Shown: positions 36,501 through 48,978 of the stretch, one piece after another
Position numbering within the stretch: the first letter of the stretch is position 1
Layout of the letters: each line of letters opens with the position of its first letter
NCBI GenBank assembly: GCA_033063855.1
Contig: CP093831.1
Coordinates: 2,046,001 to 2,110,000, forward strand
Reading direction: 5' to 3'
Length of the DNA stretch: 64,000 nucleotides
Source: Smittia aterrima
Lineage: Eukaryota > Arthropoda > Insecta > Diptera > Chironomidae
Notes under the pieces: generated by a model
The model's database searches: none
Told to the model about the DNA's origin: nothing
The model's input: the letters and a program-made list of their open reading frames with translations, nothing else
Program-made: the position numbers and the translations under genes

Positions 36501-39500
36501 TTAGAAGACCCAAAAGGTTCAGTCAGTGCGTGAGAAAAATTGCAGCGGAGTCTCAAATCTAATTTACTGATGTGCTCAAGTTGTAAACTTTGAGTCTCCC
36601 GGAACGAAGAGTTCAGGTCAGAATTGATGAGCAAGTGTGGGAACCACTCGAGAGACTACAACGAGAAGCGAATTCGTGTCACAATTCGTGATTTGTTGAG
36701 AAACACGATCGAATCAAACAGCAATAAATCACATCGCCCTCATCGCACTTCCATGAGAGAAAGAGATTCCTTTACACATTCACTCAATGATTATCATTTG
36801 TAAGCGAAAAAGAAGAATTTTCGAGGGTAAAAGTAAACTTTATGAGTTTCTTCTTCTTCTTTTCGTTTCTTTTATCCCAAACAATCTTCCTCAAGTCATT
36901 AATCTCTTTCAAACATTCTTACACACAAGAATTATCTTGGAAAGAATTTCAAGTAAATTTATGTTTGAGATCCTTTTTTTTCTGCTCAACATTGAAGTTT
37001 TTTTTTTCTCTTCTCGGGAATGAATGTTTGAAGAGAAACCTGAGCCAGACTTTGGAAGGAAATTGATTGAGCGTTCCTTACCTGCTTTAAAGGATTGCTT
37101 TAATAACTCAATTCTATGTGAGAAATGTTCACTCAGGGAGTGCCGCTTATCAATCAAATTTAATCATTTATTTCGGGAAGAAGTCGGAATCCTTTCACTT
37201 GATTTATGATTGTTCGCCAACGACGTTCCCTTTGCGTGAAACTTCTGTCAGAGGAAAACTTCGATTAATGACTTATTCTTCTCGTAATTGCTTTATCATG
37301 TATCATCAGCATCGAGCAAGCTGCTTCCCAAAAGAGTTTCAGAGAAACGGAACCGTTGGGAAAAGTTTTTCAATCTTCATTACGAATCCCGTCGACTGTC
37401 AGATGTCTCCATTGAAAGTTTCTTTTCTCTTCAGAACGACTCTTTAGACACATAATTGCGCTGGTCGACATGAAGAGCGAACATCCGAGAGGAGATAAAC
37501 AAGGAAAAGTTTTCCGCTTTAACTGAAGAGAGAAAGAAGATGAAAAGTCTCGTCGAGAGAAGAAATAAAAAGTAAATTGATATGACAGAATGGAAAAGTT
37601 TTTGAGCCTCGAGAAATCTTTTGAGAAGTTTGTCCGGCGTAGGAAGAAATAAAGCGACGAGATTAGATGGCATCGGTGTGTTCTTAATGGACTCGAAAAT
37701 TTGAATGAGATCGTGTTTAATGACGCAACTTAAAGGCTATTCAAAGAGTCATTTGTTGGGTCTTTTGTCATGGAAAGTTTCCTTTGGAGACTCGTTTCAT
37801 TATAAACGAGAACGGACACAAGGCATCATAATAAAACCAAAGGTTATTACTTCAGCCACAAGTTGAAAGCATCTCGAGACATTGTCCACAAAGTTTAAAG
37901 CAAAGAATTCCAAGCGAGTGACCTTTCTGTGCTTCATCTCCGACAAAATGTAATTTTGATCCAGAATTCTTATTCAAATTTGATTCCGTAAACAAAAAGA
38001 ATGTCCAAGAGAAACTTGAGATGACAACAAAGAAGGAGCTCGAGCTCGCCAGCATTTTGTCCGAGAAGCATCTGAAATTAAATTCTTGTCGCCAAAGAAT
38101 CAAGTTGCGACATTGAAACTGAATTTGAGATGAAAACTTTTTGAAGACGACGACGTTGCTTTGGATTAGCATTCGTCCCAGTTCTCGAGTCAGCAAATCG
38201 GAAAGTCAATTTAATGTAAAACTTCTTCTCGATTTCATGTAAGCGATTCGATGCAACGACGAGCGAAATTGAAATCATTGAATCGGAAGAAGAACTGAAG
38301 CTCAAGTAGAATGAGAACTCTTCGCAGTCATTTCAATAAATTCGCTACAAGTTCTCATCCGTGCAATGTTTACTCGAGAGAATCTGATCTGTTATTGCAC
38401 TCGAGTGTGAAACGTCTCAGATCGTTCATCTGGCGCTGCTTAATTTGATTGCAATATTAAATCCTTCGCGACATAAACTTGAATAGTTATTACCTTAACG
38501 AGTAAATTCAATTTCAGATCAAGCTGACGATGCTTCTCTGCTCTTAAGTTACTCTTGATATCATTTTTGCATGAAATTGAATTAAGTCGACGGTTTCGCT
38601 GCTTTTTCAACATTTTCCCGTATAAATCATGCAACAGTTTGTGGAATTTATTTTCTTCCAATTATTTCTCAATGTTTCACAACAAATTCCGAAAACATTC
38701 ACCGAAACATTGAGAAAACACTGGAACGATGCTGCTTGGACTTCCAATGAAACAACAAAATCATAAGAAAACAACATTTTTCTTCCATCGCACCAGTTGC
38801 AAATCGTCTTTTGAATCGGCACGATCTGTTTTTGCTTCGGTGCTCGCGTAAACGCAGTTACAGAGTTTCCCACACTTTTCATCGTCGTCAAAGAAATTCC
38901 ATCGCGTGTGAATTGAATTGAATTCCGGATTCCCTTCTGTGACATATCGATTTCGAAGTGAATCAGACTTCGCTCGCTATGGAATAAATAAGCAGCGGAA
39001 ATATTTTTCGTTGAGTGAAGTGAATAATCGACGAATCCTTAAATAGGATTGAGAAAGATCGATGAATGTTGAGTTGAGAAATAAAAGTAAGAAAAGAAAT
39101 TTTTCGAGTGAATTGAGGTGAAAAAAAAATTGTTTTTAAAAGGAATTCGATGATGCAAGAAATGGCCTAAGCATCAATTAGTTTCTTTAACAAATAAGTT
39201 TCGAGCTCAGCGACTAAAGAAATCGTGAAACGAAAAATGTGAAGAAGAAAATCAATTAAATTTCATTGAACAACTTTTGTGTGTTTCCAGTGAATGCTGA
39301 GCATTTAATGAGTTTAATAACGACGACAAGTCGTTGCAGCATAAGTCGTTGAATTACATAAAAATAAAAATTCGTCTGAGAAGTTTGAGTCTGCTCATTC
39401 ACAAGGGAGAGAGAAAAGTTTTTCTTTATTGTCGCAGACTTTGCTTGAAAACATTTTTAAACGACCTGCAATAACTTTGCCGGCTCCATGTGCTCGTAAC

Positions 39501-42500
39501 TTGCCAAAGAGATTCGTTTCAACAGATTATTTCATGGTTGGGCTCTCATTGTCGTCATCGGAACTGTCGGAGAAGCATAACGAGCGAGGAGAGAGTTTCA
39601 AGTGAATCTTTATCGATTTAATGTTTTCGTGTTTCCGTGCGGTGACCAATTTCGGAGGCGAAGGGCTCGTTCTGGCATTTAATCGATGCTCACTCCATCG
39701 CGCAAATGAATTCGGGAGAAAGGCAAAACAATTTTTATTTCTTTGCTAATTCTCCAAAGAAGAATTCCAATAAAGCAAATGCAAACAAAGATTTTTATTG
39801 CGCCTGAAGCGGCTGAGATATGAAAAGTGCAAACACAAAACTTTTTCCTTTCTGTGAGTGAAAGTGAAACTTTTCTTCTTGTGTTGCAAAGTCTTTCGCT
39901 TTCCTCAAGCCGAAAAAAATTCACATAACTTTGAATTGACTTCACCCACCTCATTGCCTCGTTTGCTTCGGTTTCACTTTCGAACGTGACGTTTTTGGGC
40001 GCAACAAAAAATGCTCGAGTGGCAAGACAAACGTTTCAATTGAAATTTATCTCAGCAAAGACATTTCTTCCTTCGCAACGTAAACATAAACACAAACAAA
40101 AGAGTTTTTCCTTCTCAGGAAAACTCTTTCGCGAATTGAAACAAAAAATGAATTAAATTTGAAAGAAGTTCTTGAAGTTTCTGATGTTTAATGGAAACCT
40201 TTTCTTGGGTGGCTTGCGTTTCACTCGAAAGATCTTCAGCCTTGAGCGATGTTCTGTGGTTGAAATTCAATCTCGTCTCATGTCGCTTCAGATGAGAAGA
40301 CCTTGAAGACGAGACACAAAAAGAAGTTTATGATGCATTGAAGCCGAGAACAATACCGAACTCGACTCAACTCGATTGACAATTTTCTCAATAAACTTTA
40401 TTGGCGAATTCAATTGAAAAAACTTTTTTTTTCGGAGGCGCACGAAAATCCCGAAACGAATTCCACGACGACAATTGGCATATGGCGCAGCAATTGCCAT
40501 GCGAGACTCGCGAGTGAAAATTATGTTAATTTGATCTTTCGAGACAGTTTCATGTTTTCCTGCCATTCGAATCCGGAGCGAGTTGTCGAGTCGAGTTCTC
40601 GCATTTGAATAAAGTAATCCGATGACTCACATCAGCGCCACACATTTTGTGTTCGCAATTCGTGCCGGATAGAAAGGCAAAGGCATAGGCGAAGTCGCGT
40701 TGGATCAGCCGAGCAAACCAAAGATGGAAATAGACAATTACTTTCGTTATTGTGATTGCGCGTGCAATTAAATTCAATTATTAACTCATTTAGACGCCAA
40801 TTGATGTCCAAGCGAACAAAACGAATGAAAATGAAATTAAGTTTTTTGACTTTGACACGAATTTCTTTCTCGTTTAGATTTTTTTGCAAATATCAATTCG
40901 CAAAGACTTTGTTGTCGCTTCGTGTTTATTTAAATTTTTTGTTCTGCATATGTTCGCCTTTATCATCACGTTTCTCATTTAAATCCATGTCAATTTATGC
41001 AAATGCGGAGAGCTCGGCTTTCCCTCGAAAGTTGTCGCGAGCGAATTCAGATTTTTCCTGAAAAGATTTCAAGTGAGATATCGACCGAGCAGATGGAGCT
41101 GAGAATCATCAGAGAACTCGCGGATTTAATTTATGAAACTCATGCCCGACAACGATAAAGCTCGGCACTTTACACTGAATTTAATTAAACAGATAATTCA
41201 GATGCGGGTCGGGGTGAGATGTGTAAATGAAGATGAGAGTCGTCTTCTGTTTTAATTAACTCCCGCCATGATTTTCATTTAGTGAGACATCGGATTATTC
41301 CGGGAATCTGAGTTAAGGATGCGAGAAAGTTAAGAATCTGTGAACAGAGCCAAACGTAATCTGAGTTTTCTGCTAAGAAATTAAATGATTTTAATTACAA
41401 AACAGATGAGAAGTTGTCAGCTCAAACAATCGAAGCGTTAAGTCTTAAAGATTAAGAAATTTTTTCCTGTCGATCCGACCAACGGAAATTCAAGACTTTC
41501 CACATAAATTGTCGGCAAACATTAAAAAGATTTTCTCTCGTAAATTATCTTTTCATGGCACAAAAGCCGTTCCTTCTTATCAACGATTCACGTCTGGCTG
41601 AGCAGGAAGTCAGAGCACAATGAAAAGTTTCATCCTTTTCAATCAAGCCACAGGTTGACGTTTTGTTGAAAAATCCTTTCCATTGTTGGACATAAAAGCC
41701 ATTCACGGAGGAAATGAATGAACTGGAATTATCCTTTTGATTGTTGCACGAAAAAGTTTTATGTGGAAAGAAAAGAGTGAACGCAATCAGGACAAAGAAC
41801 AATTCGGTGAAGCAGTTTTTCAATTTCCATTTAACAAAATGCAAAAATCTTCAACTTTTCTCATTTCGTTTGCTTTTAATCTTCAAGTAGAAAAACAATT
41901 TTTCCCATGAGATCACTTTGACTCAAGGACTCGAAGAGAAGAACAAGGTTTTCTTATTAGCTCAAGTGCCTCTTGAAAAAATGAAGATTCTCAGGATAAA
42001 AAAAACTTTGTAAGTGAATCAAATGCATCTTTTGCTTCCCACGCCTCTCATTGCAATTTTTTCAAGATCTTAAGTTTCTTCTTTAATCTTCAATTTGGTC
42101 CTAAGCCACTTCAACCGAAAATATCATTCGATGCAAAAAAAGAAACTTTAAAGGAAAGCCATCAGACCATTCGTTGATTGCTCTCATTGCGACCCAAAAA
42201 AATCTTTGAAAGGAATGAAATTTAATTAAAAATAATTTCACGACGAGCGAACTCAAACGACCGAGAAAGGCAAATTGGAATTCAATCAATTGATTAACTT
42301 TGCTTCTGTTTCCAAAGGAAATTCGGGTTCAATTTGATTTGAAACTTTCAGCCCGTGAAATTGGCGAGTAAAGGCTTTGAGTGCTGACTTTGCATCTGCG
42401 AGGAGTGTGAGCATCTTCTCGAATTTCTTTTGCCACGGAATCTTCAAGCTCGCGAAAGAGTTTCGAAATATTTTATGAAGAATTTTCTTTATGAAGCGTG

Positions 42501-45500
42501 CGAGAATATTTTTTCCACATTTTTCATTTCCTTGCACGAGAGGAAATCGGAAAAATGTTTCAACGTGGAGAGCAAGGAAATTCTGAGGCGAGAAAAGAAC
42601 TTTCTTAATGACTTATTACGATGAAGGCGGAGAAGGGAAATTTTCCTCAATTACCGCCCGAACTGGAAGTGATGGAGCGGATAGAGTGTTGAAATATAAT
42701 TAAATACGAGTCAGTTCACTTAATTACGCAAATTGATTCATAATTCAATCACAATTCCTCGACGGCAAACTTGAAAACCTAAAATCAATAGCAAAGTCTT
42801 CAATCACTCTCTCGACTCCTTTCTCATTGATTTATTTCGTTGATTTTAGCAGCTGTCAGAAAGCAAAAAGCCAAATGACATGTGAACGGATTATGACGAA
42901 AAATATCAAATTTCGTTAATTCAGTGGAAGAGACAAAATTGTCAAGTCAATTGGAAAAATCCCAAACAAGCGGCAGCATCGAAAACAAAAATCTCCAACT
43001 TGTTGCTTCTGAATGAAATGCTGTGAACAATGTTGATGAAGTGAAACAGACTTAAATAAAATTCGTCGCTCAGATCAAGTGGAAATTGAGTTTCGAAGCA
43101 GAGCTGAGGAATTTATGATTTCATTGAAAATCTTCTTATGTTAATTGACAATTTTTCACGCAATTTCGTTGAGGTAATTATTAGTTTATTTTTATTTCTT
43201 TATGATTTTATTGATTTCTTATGTCACTTGATCAAGCGGTTACACAACAACGCTCTTAAGAAACAAGTTTCTTCAACCATCACACTCAAGTTTTAAGAAG
43301 ATTTCAATAAATCATTGTAGCGAGAGATCAAACAACTTTAAAATTGATTTCAAGGTGTGAACACTTCGATTCGTTTTTGTGTGTTTTAATCTCCCACGTT
43401 TGTATCTCGATTGCGTCATTCTTAGCTCGACTAACTTTCGTTCCACGTGAGTTGTTGTGAGCACAGATGCGGCAACTCCTTGATTGGATCACTAACCTTC
43501 AGGAGGAAGATTTACTTTCCTTAATTTCATCATTCCGCTTGATGTCATTGCTTTAAAAAATTCATCGTTCACGCGGCTCTCTGTCGACGCAGTCGATAAA
43601 AAAAATCTTCATCATTTCTTCACAAGGATAATGAAATTACTTCCATCAGCCATCGTCTCATGTTACACTTCTCAATAAATCTTTTCCACGTGCGTTCACC
43701 AAACGACATTGGAATTTCGCGTAGCGAGCGTAAAAAAAATTTCACATAAAAGGCTCAAGCTTGTTTGAACTCTCGCGGATGAAATTTATCGCGTTAACTC
43801 TTGTGTAAAATTGCTCCATGATAAATTCTAAAACATAAAGTTAAACGAGTGAAACGTTTAATCACTTTAAAACATTGAAAGCACTTCGAGTTGTAATCTC
43901 GTTGAATGCCGAGCCCGCAGCTGCAATGAAATCTATTCATGCAAAGCTGACAGAGTTGCAAGTATCGCCGTGCTAACAAAAACACTTTTCAGTTTCTATT
44001 TTCGAAACATTTTCCATGTGCGAAACGATTCGAGTTCATGAATTTTCATGAAAATGTTTTTGTCTGTCGAAGCTTTTGTGTCGTTTGGAAAGTATTTGTG
44101 AATTTCCATGGAAAGCTTTTAATTTTGCGAAATGGAAGTTTATGAAATTTCTGTGCAAATTTCCGAGCGAAATTTTATGCAAAACAATCTGCTCTCCCGT
44201 CGTTGTTAGTGTAAACAGAAATTCATCGTCTCGTCGCTGTTGTGCTTTATGAGAATTTATGTTTTTATTTCTCTATCACAATTGGATTTATGAAGCTCGG
44301 CGACAAATTTATCTTTCGCTGTTAATTCGGTCCATGAAATTTATGATTTCGGTTCATCGACGGCAATCGCTGCTAATGGAAAGTTTGTTTGTTCCATAAA
44401 TCTCATTGGCCTGAGAGGAGAAAGATCATTAAACGAAAATTACGGAATAATTAACTCGGAAGTTGATTTCATCGCATCAGTTGCACAGTTAACCGAACAA
44501 TTTAACGAGTGACGTTCAATCCACTTAACCACGCACGAGCTCCGATTGATGGCGGATCATAAACACAGAAAATGATGATCAGGCCACCACAGAACTTGTT
44601 TGCGTTTATGAGGCTGAAGTTCATTAACATTAACGATAACGACAAAGTTCAACGACGAGTCGATCACAACGCACCTTTCGAGCTTTCAGAAAATAAAAAT
44701 TCTAATTCCATTCGTCGATAATTTATTCGAGAAACATGAACAATAAAACGAACGTCGAGCCATCAATCGCTTACAATGCTTCATTCTGATCTCTGAACCA
44801 CAGCACGTTTCCATGTCGACATCATCTTTCCGTGATTTTTCATCGACGACATCGACGGAAGAAGAAAACGAGATTCAACTTTTTTTGCTGCAGATCTTTG
44901 AGTCGAGTTGAGTTTTCTATAAATGGACACGAGTAATTCATCATTGACAACATTCCAACGATGGCTTCATGTCCAAGTCTGAAAATGAACTTTACAGAAA
45001 TAGACGAAGCTCGATTGCGGAAGGTTTTAGTCTACTTTGCTATTATTATCATTTGATCACCTGCCAAGAATCAAATAACTTTTCCTTCCGATGAATTGAG
45101 ATCGATAAAGACTTTTCCAACTTTTCAAATTTTACCTTTTCCCATTTCATTGTCGACTTATCCTCCTCCAACGACCATAAATAAATCTTTACAGACATTG
45201 AACGAAAATCCATTTTATGGCCGAGATGAAACTGTTTCGACTGATAACTGCGACGGATGAAACGACGATGAGATGTGTCAATCAATTTTCAATTTTACGA
45301 ATCGCTTTTGATTGATTCTCTTGCGTGAGTGTCGCACGGCGAGACCAAAACATTAATTAAGCAGCTCAGAGATACATTGTCATTTACGTAAGTGAACAAG
45401 ACCATGAACACATTGTCGCTCATTGAGTTATCAGGAATGCCACAAGCAACAGCTAAAGCAAACTCAAAATTTAATTGAAAATCCTCTCGAAAATTTTGTT

Positions 45501-47959
45501 TGTTTTCTCTGATCACGTACGGACGTCGTCTCTTCGTTAAAACACGGAAACCATTTCGATGAACAAAAACCGCAAACGGATTAAAACAATTCCAGGGATG
45601 AAAGCAAATTTGGGCAAAGTCCGACATTGGAACGTCTGTCAATCCATTAGTAGTCGAAATGAATCAGTTTCCGGTGTTGGCGGATGAAATCACAAAGCGA
45701 ACTGAGATTGCGTAATATCCGAGAATGGAAATCCATTAACAGACTCATCGAGTTTAATGTTTCGCTTGAGATTATTTCATTAAATTCATTGATGAGAATC
45801 ATTTGAACCGTTCGCTTTACTTTTGTGATCTTGCAACAATGAAACGTGAAAAGTCTAATTAACAAAGTTTTAGATTAAAGCTAAGCAAGCAAGCGGGAAA
45901 TTGACTTCAAATTAAGTTGAGAGTCAGCAAGAAACTTTTGCAATATTTCTCGTCTCATGCTGCGAAGTCAACGAAGAAAGTTTTATTTTTAACAAATTTG
46001 ATTTCTCATTGAAACTGCAAAATAATTTTTATGAGGACGACTTGAGAGTTTGTGAATAACAAAATTGCCTCAAGGACTTTTGTTTGTGCAATTCTTTCGA
46101 ATTCTGTTTTTACCTTTGTGAACACTTTTGTTCTATTCGAGTTTGATAAACAAAAGAAAAGTTTAAAAGATTTTTTCTTCACTCTGATCCATCTCAGTTT
46201 ATTGTTTCGCGTTGAAACGTGACAAATGAGAGTGCATCCATTCAGTTGAGTTCATCTTGAGTCCTCAAATGAGAAAATGCAAAGAAGAAACTCAAATAAA
46301 AGTTTGAAGCAAACACTCGGCGTGAAAAATTTAATGAAAAGAAAGCACGAGCGAGTGAAGGAATCCTCGTCGTGTTCGCTCATTGTCATGAATATCCAGC
46401 AGTCACAATGGGACGGCAAGCAATGCACTTTGAATAACGATGAAAGTGGCAAACCAGAATGTTGAACAACGTTGTTCTAGTTTTACATGAAAAGGATTTT
46501 TCTTATGTCGCTTTAATTAACTGAGAATCTTTCGAACCTTAAATTGAAATGAAAATAAATTTACACTCAAACCACATCAAGAGAAGCTTTCAATTTGATT
46601 GAGTTCAAATTTTATTCTCAAGCCGATTTCAATTTATTTTCAATTTTTGAGTGAATTGGCAGAAGTCTAAATTAAATGGAAACGTTCTGACCCTCAGAGA
46701 TGACTTAACAACATTCGGTCGATGATGGACAGAAAAGGAATCGAAGTCAATGGTTCGTGAAAACATCGGCAGCTTGTGTAACATTAGTTGAGTCGTGTTT
46801 GAACTTATCACTCAGGAAACATTTGTTAGAAAAGGGTTTCGTGGTCCATCGAAGACTGAGAAGCTTCGCATTTTGCATTCAGATCAGAAAGGAAAGGAAC
46901 TCAGTTAATGGAAATTTTCATTTCGAGCTTTAATTGACAAGGGTTGAATCATGATTTGTTGGGAAGAACTTTGAGTCCTTCGCTGACCTTCATGAATAAA
47001 GTTAAAGATTTTGGAATTAATTGAACGTCAACATGAAAAGTTATTCTTTCCATCTTGAGTCTCATTCCTTGGTCACTTGTGAGCTTACTTTAAATTTATT
47101 TCACTCTCCTCGACGTCTCTGCTCGTCAGACATGAAAATTCTTCTCGTTTTCCTTGGGAATTTATTTCTATTCGCGTTCGCGTGCTCCGTTTACAGACAA
47201 ATTAGCATAAATAAATCAAAATGACAATTTAAATTGAATTAAATTAAATTGCGACGAGCATGAAAGTCGAAGAGCAAAAAGTTTTGGAAGACACGCGGAT
47301 CAAGACCGAAACTTGCTAATCTGAAGATAAATTTTAATCAAACTCAAAGGGAAAGCTCAGAAAGAAGCTCAAACCGATTAATCGCTTTTGTTGTGTAAGA
47401 ACAAAACTTTTCGTCGTCGCTCTTTGACTGAATCTCGTTTGTTAACTGTTTCTCGCTCCGATTCTTTGCCGATCAATTGTGTCATGAGATGATCGTATGT
47501 GGAAAAGTCTTGTGAGGTTTCTTGAATAAATTCAATGCAACGAATCGATTCTCTCGAATGGAAATATTATGGGAAACTAAGCAGATGGCAGCGGAATCTT
47601 CTGTTAATGATGTTCAGTTGCACTTCTCGGCTTGTCTTCCTAGAGAAAAACTCAACTCGAGAAGTTTTTGCGCCTTTCATTAGAATCTGATTCCGACTAA
47701 TTTATTGCAGCATAAAGTTCCATAAATTGGATCGAATGTAGGAAGAACTTGACTTATTTATAGCTTCGGGGTCTTTCAAACTCCGAGTGAAACGAGAAGA
47801 GAACGAAGTCAGATCGATCTGAGAATCATTTCAACTTCCTCCGCGAATCTCTTGCAGCATAATCCGCGAAACATAAACTTTTATCCATTTGCTGATTTTG
47901 AAATTAAAAAACTTTATTAAAACTCATCTAGCAAACTCTTTGTACTCATCGCAGTTAAT

Positions 47960-48978
47960 TCAAAATTGAAACAATTTGTTATCATAGACTTCCGTGAAAA
48001 TCTCCATGATCGATCGTTTGCATTGATGGAAAATCTCTTGGCAATCGGGCGCATTCCTGTCTCGTCCAATTTGCTCTGCTTTTATGTAATCATAGTCACT
48101 TGACTTACTCACAGGCTCAGCTGTTGTTGATGGGCTGTTAAATGTTAAAGCAGAATTAGCTGCGAGCGAAGGCTAAAACGTGAAAATTGATTTACGTGAA
48201 AAAAATGTGGAAGAGCTCGCTCATGAGATGCTCGCTGAACTGAACGTCAGCTGCCTCGCAAATCCCTCGCAGCACACACGTCCGACCATCGAAGCCCTTG
48301 CTGAAAAGCTTTTAATTATTATTAATGTTGTGAAAATTCCTAAAGTTTACCTTTCCAACGTTGAACTTAAAGCATCGTAAGCGACCCAACGTGACGTTGA
48401 TAAATCAAACTCATCTTTCTTCTCCGCATCATCATCAGCCTCCTTGTGTTGACTTTTCCTCGTTTTCTTATCCCACAAATCTTCATCAAACTGGTCATCA
48501 AACTCATCATCTTCTTCTCTCGTTTTGACTTCGTTATCACCTTTCCAAATTATCGTGTCGTTTGCTAACGGACTCAGTCGTTCCACATTGCTATTTAAAG
48601 AGCTCTCTGTTGACTCTCTGAGAGCTTCTCGACGTCTTCGTCCATTAGGAAAATTATGAAGAACTTCGTCGACAAGAAAGTCTCGATCATACTCCTCCCA
48701 AATACCGGGGAAGAATGTGAATTTCTGTTCATTCGGATGCTCAGGCTGTGGAGTTTGTGAAAGAATAAATTCGATTCATCGACTCTCCATCTCACCATTT
48801 TGTATTGTGCTTTCGCAACAAAGCCCCAAGTGACAGACTCCACTTCTAGATCAACGGGAATTCCGATTCCAATGATTAGTTGATGTCTCGTTGGCCCTGA
48901 TTGAGGCACAATCAGCCATGAACTAACGTTTACAACACCAATCAAGAAACAAAGAGCTAGACAAGTCAATCTAATCAT
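47960..48978 (-). CDS. Secreted DM4/12-family protein (copy B)
   Basis: Four exons, 48978-48796, 48745-48351, 48300-48196 and 48134-47960, give 285 residues with the same splice phases as copy A. The signal peptide MIRLTCLALCFLIGVVNVSS is followed by RHQLIIGIGIPVD, an acidic linker with NGRRRREAL, and the DM4/12 core GFDGRTCVLRGICEAA through FHQCKRSIMEIF. It ends one residue earlier than copy A. The N-terminal two exons are clearly diverged from copy A in both bases and protein, but exons 3-4 and their intron are almost identical. The family is secreted and of unknown function in insects. It lies antisense inside the presumed ASPP intron. A minus-strand AATAAA stands near 47915. Confidence 0.85.
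47968..48396. repeat. Duplicated tract B (pair with 15671-16097)
   Basis: This is the partner of the 427-bp tract in DM4/12 gene A, covering exon 4, intron 3, exon 3 and part of intron 2 and exon 2 of gene B, in the same orientation. Near-identity in an intron and at synonymous sites points to recent copying. Confidence 0.9.

Noticed and set aside
44917..45056. TATA-like TCTATAAATG followed by a 31-codon frame
   Set aside because: A short frame with no signal peptide or partner exon; TATA-like strings are frequent in AT-rich DNA.
45295..45642. 115-codon minus-strand frame inside the large gene-poor region
   Set aside because: Some stretches look protein-like, but there is no ATG at its start, no recognisable family and no matching neighbour exon.
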